Of a stretch of DNA of 64,000 nt, positions 1-10,124 are shown piece by piece. The stretch comes from Dactylis glomerata (taxonomy: Eukaryota; Streptophyta; Magnoliopsida; Poales; Poaceae). Location: positions 2,418,001-2,482,000 of the forward strand of contig QXEO01000411.1 of assembly GCA_007115705.1 (NCBI GenBank), in the 5' to 3' direction. The notes under the pieces are model-generated. The model was not told the DNA's origin. It ran no database searches and saw only the letters and a list, made by a program, of their open reading frames with translations. Within the stretch, counting starts at the first letter, position 1, and each line of letters begins with the position of its first letter. The position numbers were made by a program, and so were the translations under genes.

Positions 1-2406
1 TGTTTTACATTTTATCAGTGTCAAGATAGTGCAAAATGTGTGTTCTTTTTGTGAAGCTACCATGAATAAGGTGCAACATGCGTGCCACCACTTTAATTAC
101 ATGCAATGATCATTTTTCTCGAGAGCTAGCTGTATATGAAATTATTTGTTAGTTTGTACCAATTTACTCAAGTTTGAACTCTATGCATGTATAGTAAAAA
201 TTGGTCATAGAATGAGGGAATATATACTCGATCTATGGTTTCCCTAGATTTTCAATCCCGTGTATGGATGGTGGCCATGCCTGCAAGTTAATTTGAACTG
301 AAATCTACTGTAGTGAAAACTCAAGCATTTTCCTAAAAAACTCAAGCATCCCCCTAATTGAATTATAGAAAATGCAAAATTGTTCCAATTATGAACTGGG
401 CCGTAGGGTAGTAAAGAGAAGCTAAGAGCCATGCGCAACATGCTAGCACTATTTTTACCGAAAGATGTCCAATTACGGGAGATGGCGATTTATGTCAAAA
501 CCCAGCTAAACTATTTGATACATTCACAACACATCGAAATATATTAAATTCTAGCTTTTACCCCCTAGTTTCACTTTTTTACACAACCCCATTTAGCAAA
601 TTTACATCCTAAATAACCCTTTAATATTTTGTGAGCACTCTTACCAATGGGTCTTGGCAAGCATGGTGCTACTCACAAAAGTCTCTTCACAAAGTAAGAC
701 TATTTTCTTGTATTGGGTTAACCAGAGTTTCCACGTACATACCCAAGTAAGCATGTAACTCAAGCATCCAAAACTGATTATGCGCCCAACTTGCATAGAT
801 GCATATCTTATCATGCAAAACAATATTGCCAACTAAAGATACAAACTTTTTCACATAATTAAGTAGGTGATTCCATTTTCTTAGCGCAAAACGTGACCAA
901 AATATTTTTGTTTTGTAGAAGCTAGCTACAACAATAACATGCAACATGCCACCACAACAGTTATTATAGTAACTATACATACCCATATTTTTAAATTGTT
1001 TTCTGAGCTTATCCCTGTTTCACTCAAATGTTTGTTATGTAGGTATCGTAAACATTGGACTTATAATTTGGTGGAATTATACTCGGAGGTACGGTGACTA
1101 GGAAGAGGTGTATGCATGATGAAACTAACAATTTTCAACCCCTTGTGCGAACAGCGGTAATGCTGACAAATTTGACCCGACTTTGAAATGAACACAAGGT
1201 AAAAAAATGTCTTCACAAATAAGACTATCTTATGTATGGGCTACCTTTGTAAACATCAGCTAGTTCCAAGCTTGCAATATGGTGGTTTAAATAGAATCTC
1301 GTCACAAAAAAGTCTATCATAAAGTATAGGGACTTTGTAAATACGAGCCACTTTCCTATATTTCAAAAATCTTGGACTCTCCTAAAGAAATCTGCCCTAA
1401 AAATTGCCCAACTCCAGTAGTTCCCCTAATACATCTCCCCTATTCTATATTTTGTGAAATTTTTGTCACTAACATTTGAATCCCAACACGGGAGCAAGAA
1501 TCTAGGAGCCAATGATTGCTCCGTGCGTGGTAAGGGGAGGCCTCCACCACCCCGATTTATATATAGGGGGAAAGGAGGGGTTGAATCGGGGATGCCTATT
1601 TTTCAAGGAGGTGATAGGGGAACTGCTAGACCGACATTTTTGCCTTTTCTTCCCTAAAATCGCTACCAGGGAAGTGATAGGGGAACTGCTTTACTTGCTC
1701 TTGTGTGGTACTTTGGCTGAGCTTATTTCTAGCATTTGGATTTTGGCTGGATATTGTCGTGTCATGATATAACCCAAAAGCCAAAAAATAATCAAAAGCA
1801 CCAGTTTATAAGCCTAATGTGTAATTCCAAAAAATAAGCCTAACCAAATCTTAACCAACGGCTAAGCTCTATTCTACTCCCTATGAACACACGTGGCTAG
1901 CCAAGAACTTTTAGAATCAGGCCAAAAAAGGAACGTTCTAGAGTCGTTCTGTGATTGGTTGACATAGCACATGCTAAAAAAAATCAACTGCTTTCTGGAC
2001 CCAAGGAAGTGGAACCCGGAGATCAGTGACCCACATATAGTATCTTGGGCATCTCTAATATACAATTAAATATGTGTCTTGAATGTCAGTGAATCCGAGC
2101 CCCTAGATAGTAGTTCTTCCTTCTCCAGCCTTTAGGCCTCAGCCCGCTTCTACCTCCGCTCCTGAAGAAGGAAGTTGCGCGTGGTACACCCAGGCCAGTC
2201 CGGCGGACGATTGGGGATCTAGATGCGCAAGGCGGCTGGGCTACAGTACGTACGCGAGCGTGCACCGAATCAATTTATTTTCTCATATTCAGCTTTTTGG
2301 GGGGTTTCGTGTTTTATCCAGTTTTGCCCATCTTGATAGAGATAAATTCCCGGCATGGATGTCAGAAGCCTTGTGGCAATTCATCGAAACAAATATTATC
2401 ACTACT
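1..2406. other. Intergenic DNA, no gene recognised
   Basis: AT-rich sequence with only short, unconvincing frames. A phrase resembling cttcacaaa-aagactat recurs loosely near 684, 1210 and 1300, suggesting decayed repeat DNA. A possible MITE-like structure lies at 1380-1770 and is listed separately. No LTR ends, PBS or domain-bearing frame were seen. Confidence 0.5.
1416..1690. repeat. Possible degenerate MITE with direct and inverted repeats
   Basis: A 17-bp phrase, gtgataggggaactgct, occurs twice in direct orientation (1611-1627 and 1674-1690). An imperfect inverted partner, agtagttcccctaatac, lies at 1416-1432. This would fit a decayed MITE of about 0.3 kb. I could not define a target duplication, so this is a weak call. 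Confidence 0.3.
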
Positions 2407-2655
2407 GTTGATGCATGAGATATGAAATAAGCTTCATGGGGCACGATTAGTTTGCCAACCCGGCGATAGCAAAGCAAGAGCTCAAAGGGGAAACCCACGA
2501 GCTCGAGGAGATGCACGCCGATGGGAGGGCTGCGCTGGCGGTGGAGTTAGCGGTTTTGTCCAAGTCGCTACGCTCGGTTAGGCTAGATGTCCTTAACTTA
2601 GCGTAATTATAGCTGAGAAAACTAGGCGTAATTATAACTGGCTGGCAATTAGGTT
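2407..2655 (+). repeat. Inverted-duplication arm A of a gypsy-type gene fragment
   Basis: About 249 bp that reappear in inverted orientation at 4307-4555 with scattered substitutions. Homology begins at gttgatgcatgag and ends at ctggcaattaggtt. Read on the plus strand the arm encodes a coiled-coil-like peptide containing AIAKQELKGETHELEEMHAD and ending in LNLA followed by a stop. It is the same peptide that the minus-strand copy encodes. The arms are separated by about 1.65 kb, so a transcript across both could fold into a long hairpin. Confidence 0.8.
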
Positions 2656-2961
2656 GTAATCTACCAGTTTTAAAAAATTCATGCCCAATCTTTTTATCAA
2701 ATTTAACTTTGGACATACTATGTGCATGCACCAGTATCACGTGTTGAAGAGGAAATAGAGAATACAATATCAAATATATGGCATAATGTGCAAGATGAAG
2801 GACTTAGGATCGGGAGAATAGGGCGTCGGATGAACTCGAAAATCCGATGCAAAAGCTCAGACTTCCTTCGTCAACTACATCTTCTAGTTTTCGTCGACTT
2901 CTGGATTGCTATTGTCTAAAAGAGAAAAAGCCGTCGAATTCATGATTCCAACACCCAGAGT
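2656..2961. other. Spacer with a second LTR fragment
   Basis: Non-coding spacer between arm A and the LTR at 2981-3315. Positions 2787-2840 resemble positions 3003-3060 inside that LTR (shared phrase aagatgaaggactta and the following gatgaactcgaa). This segment therefore carries a fragment of a second LTR copy, or a partial duplication. Read on the minus strand, a splice-acceptor-like ttttctcttttag lies near 2920. Confidence 0.45.
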
Positions 2962-2980
2962 TCCCACGGTCGGCGCCAAT
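2962..2980 (-). promoter_or_regulatory. Primer-binding site next to the LTR at 2981
   Basis: On the minus strand the LTR end tgtca is followed directly by attggcgccgaccgtggga. This is the LTR/PBS arrangement of many plant Ty3/gypsy elements (TGGCGCC-type PBS). It identifies the LTR as the 5' LTR of a minus-strand element running toward lower coordinates. Confidence 0.6.
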
Positions 2981-3315
2981 TGACAAGGGTTAACTCGACA
3001 AATGTCCAAGATGAAGGACTTATGATCGGAGGAATAGGGCATCGGATGAACTCGAAGGTAAAGATCAGTCAAACAAGGCATGTGTTGAGAATAAACGTGG
3101 TGGTCGACTTGGCTTAATCTCACTTTGTCCCTGACCGGCCTCTCCTGGCCCCTATATATAGGTGGCCAGGTCTCAAGGATCTGGTCGGGTTCGATACATA
3201 TTACAATATCGATATACAATATGGACTCGTACTTCGACTATGATTACACTTGGGCCTAGCTTAACGGGCCTTAGGGGTACTCAAGTAGTGGGCTCTATTA
3301 TCTATACCCTTGTCA
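2981..3315 (-). mobile_element. 335-bp LTR of a minus-strand Ty3/gypsy element
   Basis: On the plus strand it starts tgacaagggt and ends acccttgtca, a perfect 10-bp terminal inverted repeat enclosing TG...CA ends. A TATA-like ctatatatagg sits at about 3153-3164 within a short near-palindrome (cctggcc ... ggccagg). The adjacent PBS marks it as a 5' LTR. No matching full-length 3' LTR or target duplication was found in the window, so the element is truncated; only a partial LTR-like stretch at 2787-2840 is seen. It sits about 85 bp beyond the end of the 3401-3919 frame. Confidence 0.65.
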
Positions 3316-3400
3316 AGTATATTATGGCAATAAAATGTAGTCGTAAATTCCACAAAGTACCATGAGCACATAAACAAAACACCAGTTTTTAGCAGGTGAC

Positions 3401-3919
3401 TCAATAAATGTCATTCTCGAAAGCTTTCTCGGAAGTGATCCCAAACCCTTCCCATAAGAAAGTAGCCCGGTCATGCTCGTAATGCATGTCCTCGTCGTCC
3501 TCATGATTGTAAGGCTGAAGGTCAAGGTCATCTTCTGTAGGATCAGGTTTGTATGAGCATGGGGGGTCTACAATTGCCTTTAGGGTCTCTTCTGCTTCTA
3601 TAGCAGAATGCAAAAGATTTGTGGCTCGCGTGTCCACTTGTACCAAGGTCATGTTCATCTCTTGGCAATCTACATTAGGCAACTCAAGAATAAAGTAGTC
3701 AGTGACAAACTTTTGGAGATCAAAAGTAGCAACATAAGCAACTGAATTTGTTGTATTCCATCCTGCAGTCAAGTCAGCAATCTTCTTAGCGAATGTGGCG
3801 TGCTTCCTCTTCGAGACGCCTAATCTGTTCATCCTGAGATTTCGCTTTGTCTCCAAGAAGCCTAATCTGTTCATCCTAAAATGGAATGTCGATTCAAGTA
3901 AGCCATGAGGATGATGCAA
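3401..3919 (-). pseudogene. Acidic C-terminal fragment of a gypsy-type transposon protein
   Basis: A 172-codon minus-strand frame. Its N-terminal part carries a short internal repeat (RMNRLG occurs twice). The middle has hydrophobic and helical character (VAYVATFDLQKF). The C terminus is strongly acidic and ends with a segment containing LWEGFGITSEKAFENDIY. The layout, helical region then acidic tail with an FWEGFG-like motif, resembles C termini of plant 'putative gypsy type transposon' proteins, but I cannot name a domain. No start of transcription is seen. Arm A' (4307-4555) lies upstream on the same strand and could be an upstream exon. Most likely a transposon gene remnant, not a host gene. 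Confidence 0.45.
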
Positions 3920-4306
3920 AGAAGAAATGCGTTAGTGATGATAAAATTTAAGAGTTGGAGAGAGAGTAGTACTGCAGCAAATGGTGGCAATAAATTGTGG
4001 GAAATGTTGAGTGGCGGGGTGAACTAAATGGGTGTCATAATTGGATGAGTGCGGGAAACAAATTTTGGCTACAACTGGTCCAGCTAGTGCTACAAAAATG
4101 TGCCCAGAATAATTCATTCACTTTTACAGGCTATAAAAATGCGGTTAACTACTCTATACTTTTTCGAAATGGTAGTACTTCCATATTATATTGATATGGA
4201 AGAATTACACAAAAGGGGTGCTACTTAATTAGTGGCAATACCACGGTACCGCCAACCAAAAAAATGCATGTTCAACATAGACTATTGCAGGCCTTACATG
4301 ATTAAA
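3920..4306. other. Spacer, nothing recognised
   Basis: AT-rich spacer between the 3401-3919 frame and inverted arm A'. No domain, repeat boundary or regulatory motif was recognised. Confidence 0.4.
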
Positions 4307-4555
4307 AACCTAATTGCCAGCCAGTCATAATTACGCCAAGTTTTCCCAGCTATTATTACGCTAAGTTAAGGGCATCTAGCCTAACCGAGCGCAACGACTT
4401 GGACACAACCGCTAACTCCACCGTCAGCGCAGCCCTCTCATCGGCATGCATCTCCTCGAGCTCGTGGGTTTCCCCTTTGAGCTCTTGCTTTGCTATCGCC
4501 GAGTTGGTGAACAAATCGTGCCCCATGAAGCTTATTTCATATCTCATGCTTCAAC
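4307..4555 (-). pseudogene. Inverted arm A', coiled-coil fragment of a gypsy-type gene
   Basis: Inverted counterpart of 2407-2655. On the minus strand it encodes a 63-codon peptide starting MRYEISFMGHDLFTNSAIAK and ending LNLA plus stop (4547 to 4356). It is rich in Glu, Lys and Ala and predicted helical. Compared with arm A, the peptide differs at several residues (for example ERAALTVELAVV here against GRAALAVELAVL). Its right edge abuts arm B (4553), so two different inverted duplications meet back to back. Confidence 0.6.
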
Positions 4556-6029
4556 TATAGCATCATTCTAATCTTTCTCTTTCATGTAGTTCCTCAAGTT
4601 GGCCCTCTGCTTTCTGCCGCAGCCTGAGGATGGCGAACTTCCCGAACAGGAATTTGTCGAGACCGCGGGTGATTCTGCCTCTGCTGCTCCGACGACATCC
4701 CACGCTAAGCAAGGAAAGCGCAAAAGGGTCGCTGACTTTGGATGTGTCCAGGACTCAGAGGAACCCAAATTCTCCAATTATTCAAGCGATAAAGACCTTG
4801 GGGCTGCTATCCCCGCTAAGCCCATCTCTAGTCGTCCTCCTCTGGAGCTCAAAAGGAACCGAATCGAGAACTATGGTCTTGGCGAATCATAAGTGCCGCG
4901 TATTTTAACTTGCTTAATTCTTGGATTGCTAAGTTTCTCTGTAAGCTTATCCGACTCGTGCTTCTCCCCCTAGTAGCCCCCAAGGGTGAGTCGAAGTGCT
5001 TGCACTTGGACTTGCCCTCCGAAATAAGCTTTGATATCTTACTTTTGTTTCGTCTGCCCATTGTAGCCTGTCGTATTAGACTTGTCTAAAATCTGCCACT
5101 CCTATCTTGCAATGGCGAAAGAGAATAAGCATCTGGCCGCAAATTTGGCAAAGACTCGCAGTAAGTTTGATTACCTATTTTTGCTCCCACGATTTCTTTG
5201 GCTGCCTGATAAATTTTTGCTTGGTCATGACATGCAGAGGTTGCTGTCCAGGCTGCGAATGATAAGCTGATGTTGCAGTCATAGCTGGATGCTATGACTA
5301 CTAAGGTTGCCACCCTCAAAGAAGAACATGTCAAGTCCCTAGATATGAAGTGCGAACACCAGGAGAAGCAGATGACGAAGATGAAGGAACAAGAGAAGGA
5401 TCTCCAGTGGCGTCTCCACGAGGCGATCGATGCTTTACGCGGTAAGTCGAGTGTTGGCCTTGCATTTTTTACGAATAGCTTGTGTTTATGAAGCTTAATG
5501 TGCATATTTTGTGAATTAGTCGTGGCTGACCTGGACGTCGATGGCGGCGAAGCATCAGCGACTTGCAACCTGGAATCGGGTATTGGAGCAGCCAAACGCG
5601 TTTGCCTCAGCATCTGAGAACTACTGGCAAAAGTGCAGTCGACACCGGGGCGCGTGTGGGATATGATTGTTCCGGATTCGACCAGCGCCACCATAGCTGG
5701 CATAGTCGACGCTCTCGCGCCCAAGGAGGACAGTGAAGACCCAATGAATGCTGCGGTGTGCAAGCAGGTAACATGATCTGAATCTGTCTTTACCATGTTG
5801 ATGATGCATGGCGTCAGTTGCGATCTTCGGAAGGTTATGACCACGTACCCGAAGGGTAAGGATGGGCATTATATTTTCTTCGAAGGAGTTCATCGAGGAT
5901 GCCAGGAAGATGGCTGACCAGTTTGCCCTGTTCCTAGCCAAAAGGAATGCAAAGAAGAGGACAGCCCGCAAAGCCAAACGAACTCGGAAGGGTCCTTCTT
6001 CGAGCAAGGCTACCGACATCGTTTCATAG
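4553..6029 (+). pseudogene. Coiled-coil and C-terminal exons of a gypsy-type transposon gene
   Basis: A plus-strand multi-exon fragment. The first exon encodes CFLPQPEDGELPEQEFVETA and continues to a basic stretch (GKRKRVADFG). Further exon-like blocks are bounded by plausible splice signals: acceptor ccattgtag near 5067, donor near 5158, acceptor catgcag near 5237, donor gcggtaagtc near 5441, acceptor gaattag near 5520. They encode a charged coiled coil (residues such as KMKEQEKDLQWRLHEAIDAL) and a block with PGRVWDMIVPDSTSATIAGI. The 3' end encodes EEFIEDARKMADQFALFLA and a Lys/Arg-rich tail, with a stop at 6027-6029. At least two in-frame stops interrupt the exons (near 5281 and 5617). Its first exon is repeated inverted at 6146-6385. 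Confidence 0.55.
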
Positions 6030-6145
6030 CTTCCTCTTTTTAGTATATCCTGTTAGCGGTGTTTGTAATTTGTGGGTCTGCCCTTCTGGTGAAACTTATT
6101 TTGCTGTAATCGGAGTACCAGGTGTTGCACTTGTGCTTTTTACGA
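6030..6145. other. Junction segment between convergent gene halves
   Basis: Apparent 3' flanking sequence of the plus-strand fragment, meeting the inverted minus-strand copy. The junction lies at a short phrase shared with an intron of the plus-strand fragment (ttttttacgaatagctt near 5466-5482; ctttttacgaatagctt near 6136-6152). This suggests microhomology-mediated joining. Confidence 0.45.
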
Positions 6146-6385
6146 ATAGCTTGAATAATTGGAGAATTTGGGTTCCTCTGAGTCCTCGACACATCCAGAG
6201 TCAGCGACCCTTTTGCACTTTCCCTACTCAGCGTGGGACGTCGTCGGAGTGGCAGAGGCAGAATCGCCCACGGTCTCGACAAATTCCCGTTCGGGAAATT
6301 CGCCATCCTCAGGTTGCGGCGGAAAGCAGAGGGCCAAGTTGAGGAACTACATAAAAGAGAAAGATTAGAATGATGCTATAGTCAA
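6146..6385 (-). pseudogene. Inverted arm B', exon of a gypsy-type transposon gene
   Basis: The reverse complement of 4553-4790 with scattered differences, from cttgaataattgg to the phrase gactatagcatcattc. On the minus strand it encodes the same PQPEDGEFPEREFVET-type peptide as arm B. It lies downstream, on the same strand, of the Transposase_28-like frame at 6734-7351, so here the exon sits in its expected gene order. The spacer between the arms is about 1.35 kb. Confidence 0.65.
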
Positions 6386-6733
6386 AGAAAAGAAATACGT
6401 AAGAAAGATAGAAGAACTGTAAGGAGAAAACGCACCTTTGTATGGGTGGAGGCTTTACTGAAGGGTTCGGTCCCAAACGCCTTAGGCACATCGTCCTTCT
6501 TCAGCAAGGAGGTGAGCGATCACACCCTTTCGTCGACTTCTGCCTCCTTTAACTCATCTCTGGAAAGTCAGGTCAAATCATTTCGACCCGAATAATCCCA
6601 CATGCAATGCTCGCGTGAAGCTAAGGGTTGTACCAACACTCGATGAAGAGCTGAATTAACTAGAACACAGTCACCTCCTTCCCTGGAGTCGAGCACAGCT
6701 CCTGGATCTTCTGCATCAACAGTTCAGTGATCA
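6386..6733. other. Intron-like spacer of the minus-strand gene remnant
   Basis: No domain recognised. It lies between the Transposase_28-like frame and the B' exon on the same strand, so it is probably intron or decayed coding sequence. Confidence 0.35.
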
Positions 6734-7351
6734 TCATCTCCTTTGCTGATAAGGGGTTTCCCAAGATTGCCTCGCCCAAAGATCACTGACCGCACGGAAT
6801 TCTTCGAGTCCGATTTTCCTACTAGAGGTTGGCTGATCCTTGACATAGAAGCACTTTTGGTGCCAGCCAGGGTTGTTCTCTGGCAGCATCACAATGAAGT
6901 ACATGGCTTCTTGCCGCACGAAGTAGTCGAATCCCCTAGTTTGATAGTGGCCTTGGTGCTTCATGCCAAAGATCTACTTCTAGAGCGCCCAGTGCAGCTC
7001 AATCCCTAGGAAGCACTCGCACGGTGTAATAAAGCACGCAATGTGCAGCAACATATTGGGGGTCAAGTCATGCACAGGAAATGAGAGGCCATGGAGGATA
7101 AAAGCCAAGAATGTTACCTGAAATCCCGCGGGAGGTGTTGGCATTATTTCCGGTCCTGGCACCTGGACTTTCGCCGGTTCATCTTTCAGGAGCTCGTCCT
7201 TGGCCGCCTTGCGTAGATCCTTCTGCAGGAGCTTGGTCCGGTCCCACTCCTCGATTATCGGGGCTTCAGGATTACGGGGTGTGGCAGTCTTCTTTGCCTT
7301 CTTGACGATGTTGCCGGCAGCAGCGACGGCAGTGGAGCTCCTCTTCCCCAT
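6734..7351 (-). pseudogene. Transposase_28-like 'putative gypsy type transposon' N-terminal domain
   Basis: One minus-strand frame from ATG at 7351 through 6734, broken by two in-frame TAG codons close together at about 6973-6982 (after GIELHWAL). The N terminus is basic (MGKRSSTAVAAAGNIVKKAKK). It is followed by a block matching my knowledge of the Transposase_28 family: a hydrophobic strand, then LTPNMLLHIACFITPCECFL, GIELHWAL, and after the stops FYVKDQPTSS. Such proteins occur in plant Ty3/gypsy-like elements and are of uncertain function. The stops fall where the family usually has a Trp-containing LW(K/R) segment. A B-type exon lies downstream at 6146-6385, but the rest of the gene is present only in opposite orientation at 4553-6029, so the gene is rearranged and inactive. 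Confidence 0.65.
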
Positions 7352-7940
7352 GGTGGTAAGGCTGGAGCAGAGCTAGCTAAACGTGAAGCCGCAGAGCTTG
7401 AGCGTGTGGCAATGGCAAAGGGTGCAGAGAGAGAGATGGACTAAGAAAGAAGATGACAGTGGCAGAGTGGGGATAAAAATGTTCCACACCTCGTATATAT
7501 CTAAAAAGGTAATTCCTATCTTTACATCTCGATCGTTCATTTCACAGCGGAAATGACAGAGCACATCTGGTCATACACATGGTTCCACCCACGGCCCCAC
7601 TCCGCACAAGAAATCAGGAGACGCAGTTACTGCGCCTCCCTAACCGTGCAAGACGAGAGGTCAAAGAAAGTCAGCAGCTTGCGTGCGCTGCCCTTTATGG
7701 TGGGCCCTTTCACGTCCTGTCCCGTCGATGTCAGGGCGTCGCTTCAGCGTTTGTTGAGAGACTCAATTACTTAATATGTCATCGAGGATGTTAAGGCTTG
7801 CAAAGCTTCTTTTGACCAAACTGGTTATATTTCGAATCCGGTTGAGTTCTATCTCCCTGAGGCATGAAATTGACTACTATTTACAATGTGTTAATATGGC
7901 ACCTCAAACAGTCCACCAGTCGACAACAATATTTGCATAT
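7352..7940 (-). promoter_or_regulatory. Probable 5' flank of the Transposase_28-like gene
   Basis: Sequence directly upstream of the minus-strand ATG at 7351. A TATA-like run (tatatatct on the plus strand, about 7493-7501) lies about 145 bp upstream of the start. No LTR ends were recognised. Short frames here look like chance. Confidence 0.3.
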
Positions 7941-8110
7941 ATTACTTTTGAGTGCGGGCTGCTTGTCCCTCGAAGTGCTTTCTCGGTCTTTAGCACCACA
8001 TATGATTACTTTTGAGTGCGGGTTGCTTGTCCCTCAAAGTGCTCTCTCGGTCTTTAGCACCTCATAAGTTACTTTTGAGTGTGGGCTGCTTGTTCCTCAA
8101 ATTGCTTGAG
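7941..8110. repeat. About 64-bp tandem repeat, 2.6 copies
   Basis: Units begin attacttttgagtgcggg at 7941 and 8005, and a third at about 8068. Each contains gctgcttgt(c/t)cctc and, in the first two, ctcggtctttagcacc. The last unit is cut off exactly where the long gypsy LTR fragment begins (8111). Upstream tandem repeats of this kind are common in LTR promoters; that role is inferred. Confidence 0.7.
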
Positions 8111-9230
8111 TGTCGCACCACCATGTCCTGGACGTAGTACATGCTGAGGAGAGTCTTCTGGTGCAAGGGATATACGAGATGATCACTAAGGACGACGGGA
8201 TCCTGCGATGAACTCGGATTTGGGGCTGATGTTGGCATGGTTGGTATGGGCTGTATATAGATCCTTTCGAAAAAAATTAAGAATGAAACTAAGGAGAAGA
8301 ACAAGAGGTACAAGGTGCTCCCCACGGTTTGTATTGGTATGGACTGAGGAGGGAGATCGGGGGAGATATGCCGACGATTGACATTGGGGGCACCGGTTCA
8401 GTTTGGACGATTTAGGGGTCAAAATGGAGAAATGACTACCTGAATAAGTATTCAATTCAATTTGGAGTAACTTTCATATTGAAGTCGAGAAGAAACAGTC
8501 ACACAATTGATGGGAAATTGAAGAGAGAGTCAGGGAGAGACAGCCATTGTTGATGTAACGTTCCAGCTTAGAACGTGAACGACTCCACAAGGAAGACGAC
8601 CACGAGCATGGTCGGGCTGGTTCGGTTCCTCTAGTTAGATGGGCCGAAACGGCTGTTGTCGGCCCATGTTTGGTAGACCTATTATTTTTTTTGTTTTCTT
8701 TTATTCTTTTCTGCTGTATTTTAAAACTTATTCAAATCAGCACTAAATTGAGTCAACCAATTTCTACAATTTCAAAAATTCAAAATAACATTTGAGGAAA
8801 ATAATAATCGTATTTCCTCTTCAGAACAAAATATATTTACACCTTTTTTTTTTTGCCTATATGGCTATTTAAGTAAAGTTTTCTATAAATAGGAATTTGA
8901 GTTGTTGAAATAACTATTTGTTTGAAATCAAAATATATAAATTCATTGCCAAAAAAATTAGAGAATATAAATGCCATTTTCTTTTAAAACAATATCCTCT
9001 TTAAACTATAACATATGATTTTAAAATACTTCAAAAATTATTTTCTCAAATGATTTTATAAAAGGTAAAATCCAAATTTGGAATAGTTTACTATCAAGAT
9101 ATTAGAATTTTTGGAAAATAGTTTATTGAAGCTCAAAAGTTTCAATTCTTTGTGAATTTTCAAACAAGAACAATTCAATTAAATACAATTATTTATTTAA
9201 TTTTCACATTCCAATTTTTGGGATGTGACA
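8111..9230 (-). mobile_element. Truncated 3' LTR of the long-LTR gypsy element
   Basis: About 1.12 kb matching 39575-40691 with roughly 20 substitutions and a few small indels by eye. It ends ttgggatgtgaca on the plus strand. The outer several kilobases present in the other LTR are missing; the break at tgtcgcacc abuts the 64-bp tandem repeat. The right part is very AT-rich. Confidence 0.8.
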
Positions 9231-10119
9231 GACTACCACCCTTAAAAGGAATCTCGTCCTCGAGATTCGGAGAGGCTAGAAAGAAATGTGGGTTTTAGTT
9301 TTTAGTTAGCTTGAGGATTCTTATTCATTGTTGCTATCCTTCAAGGACCATAAATAAAGTCTTCTATCTATCCAAATCTTCGAGATAGGTCATACGAGCT
9401 CATATTGCCATTCTCACGGATGCACATTATCATTTGGAATTATCTTCTCTTTATTTCCTCATGTGTACTCCTTGTGATGCTTACTTCAAAATCATATCTG
9501 GCATGCATTCGTAATCCAATGGTCTGGGTGCTACCACCCTTAAAAGAAAATTTTGTGGGTAATCTTGAAATTGGTTCCATACTAAGTAGCTCCAAGGTAT
9601 GACTTGGCATTGAGTCATATTTTGAACCATATGTGGATTTTGACATCATTTCCAATAGGTGGGCAGTGCTTCACGTATCTTGACCTATTAAACTCTTGAA
9701 GATGGCTTGTGTACAACTTTCCATCTTGGTAGGGTTTCTAATCTAGATGATGGTTCTTGAACTATTTTTGACACTAAAGGTTCACTTATTGGGTCACTCA
9801 GAACAAGTTGAGAAAGTCTCCTGTCTCCATTACATTCTCTACCTTGACGTCCTTAGTAGACTTCAACTTTGGTTTGAAACTTCTTTGTACACCATTGTTG
9901 GATATAACTAAACCCTTAGGGTTATCTTCCATTGCAAGTCATCTTCAACGATAAGCTTGTGGTTCATTCTCACCTATTCCTACATTTGGCAATACTTTGC
10001 CTATAATGAGGGTATAATATTCTATCCTCCTAAGGTTTAGGCTTAACAACGTCGTCCCTCTTGTAGGTATGTCACTCAAGATTCGCAAAGCTAACATTAT
10101 GAGAGCGAATAATAAGAGT
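9231..10119 (-). other. 3' internal region of the long-LTR gypsy element
   Basis: Starts with the PPT context on the minus strand (plus strand: gactaccacccttaaaaggaatc), standard for plant gypsy elements ending gggatgtgaca. No coding remnant was recognised in the remaining ~0.85 kb. Confidence 0.5.
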
Positions 10120-10124
10120 AGTAC
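10120..10124. repeat. Target site duplication agtac, left copy
   Basis: agtac precedes the left LTR (starting TG at 10125). The identical agtac at 20479-20483 follows the right LTR, proving a single insertion event. Confidence 0.95.

Noticed and set aside
5086..5844. 252-codon minus-strand frame
   Set aside because: It is the antisense shadow of the plus-strand coiled-coil exons, including their introns, and shows no domain.
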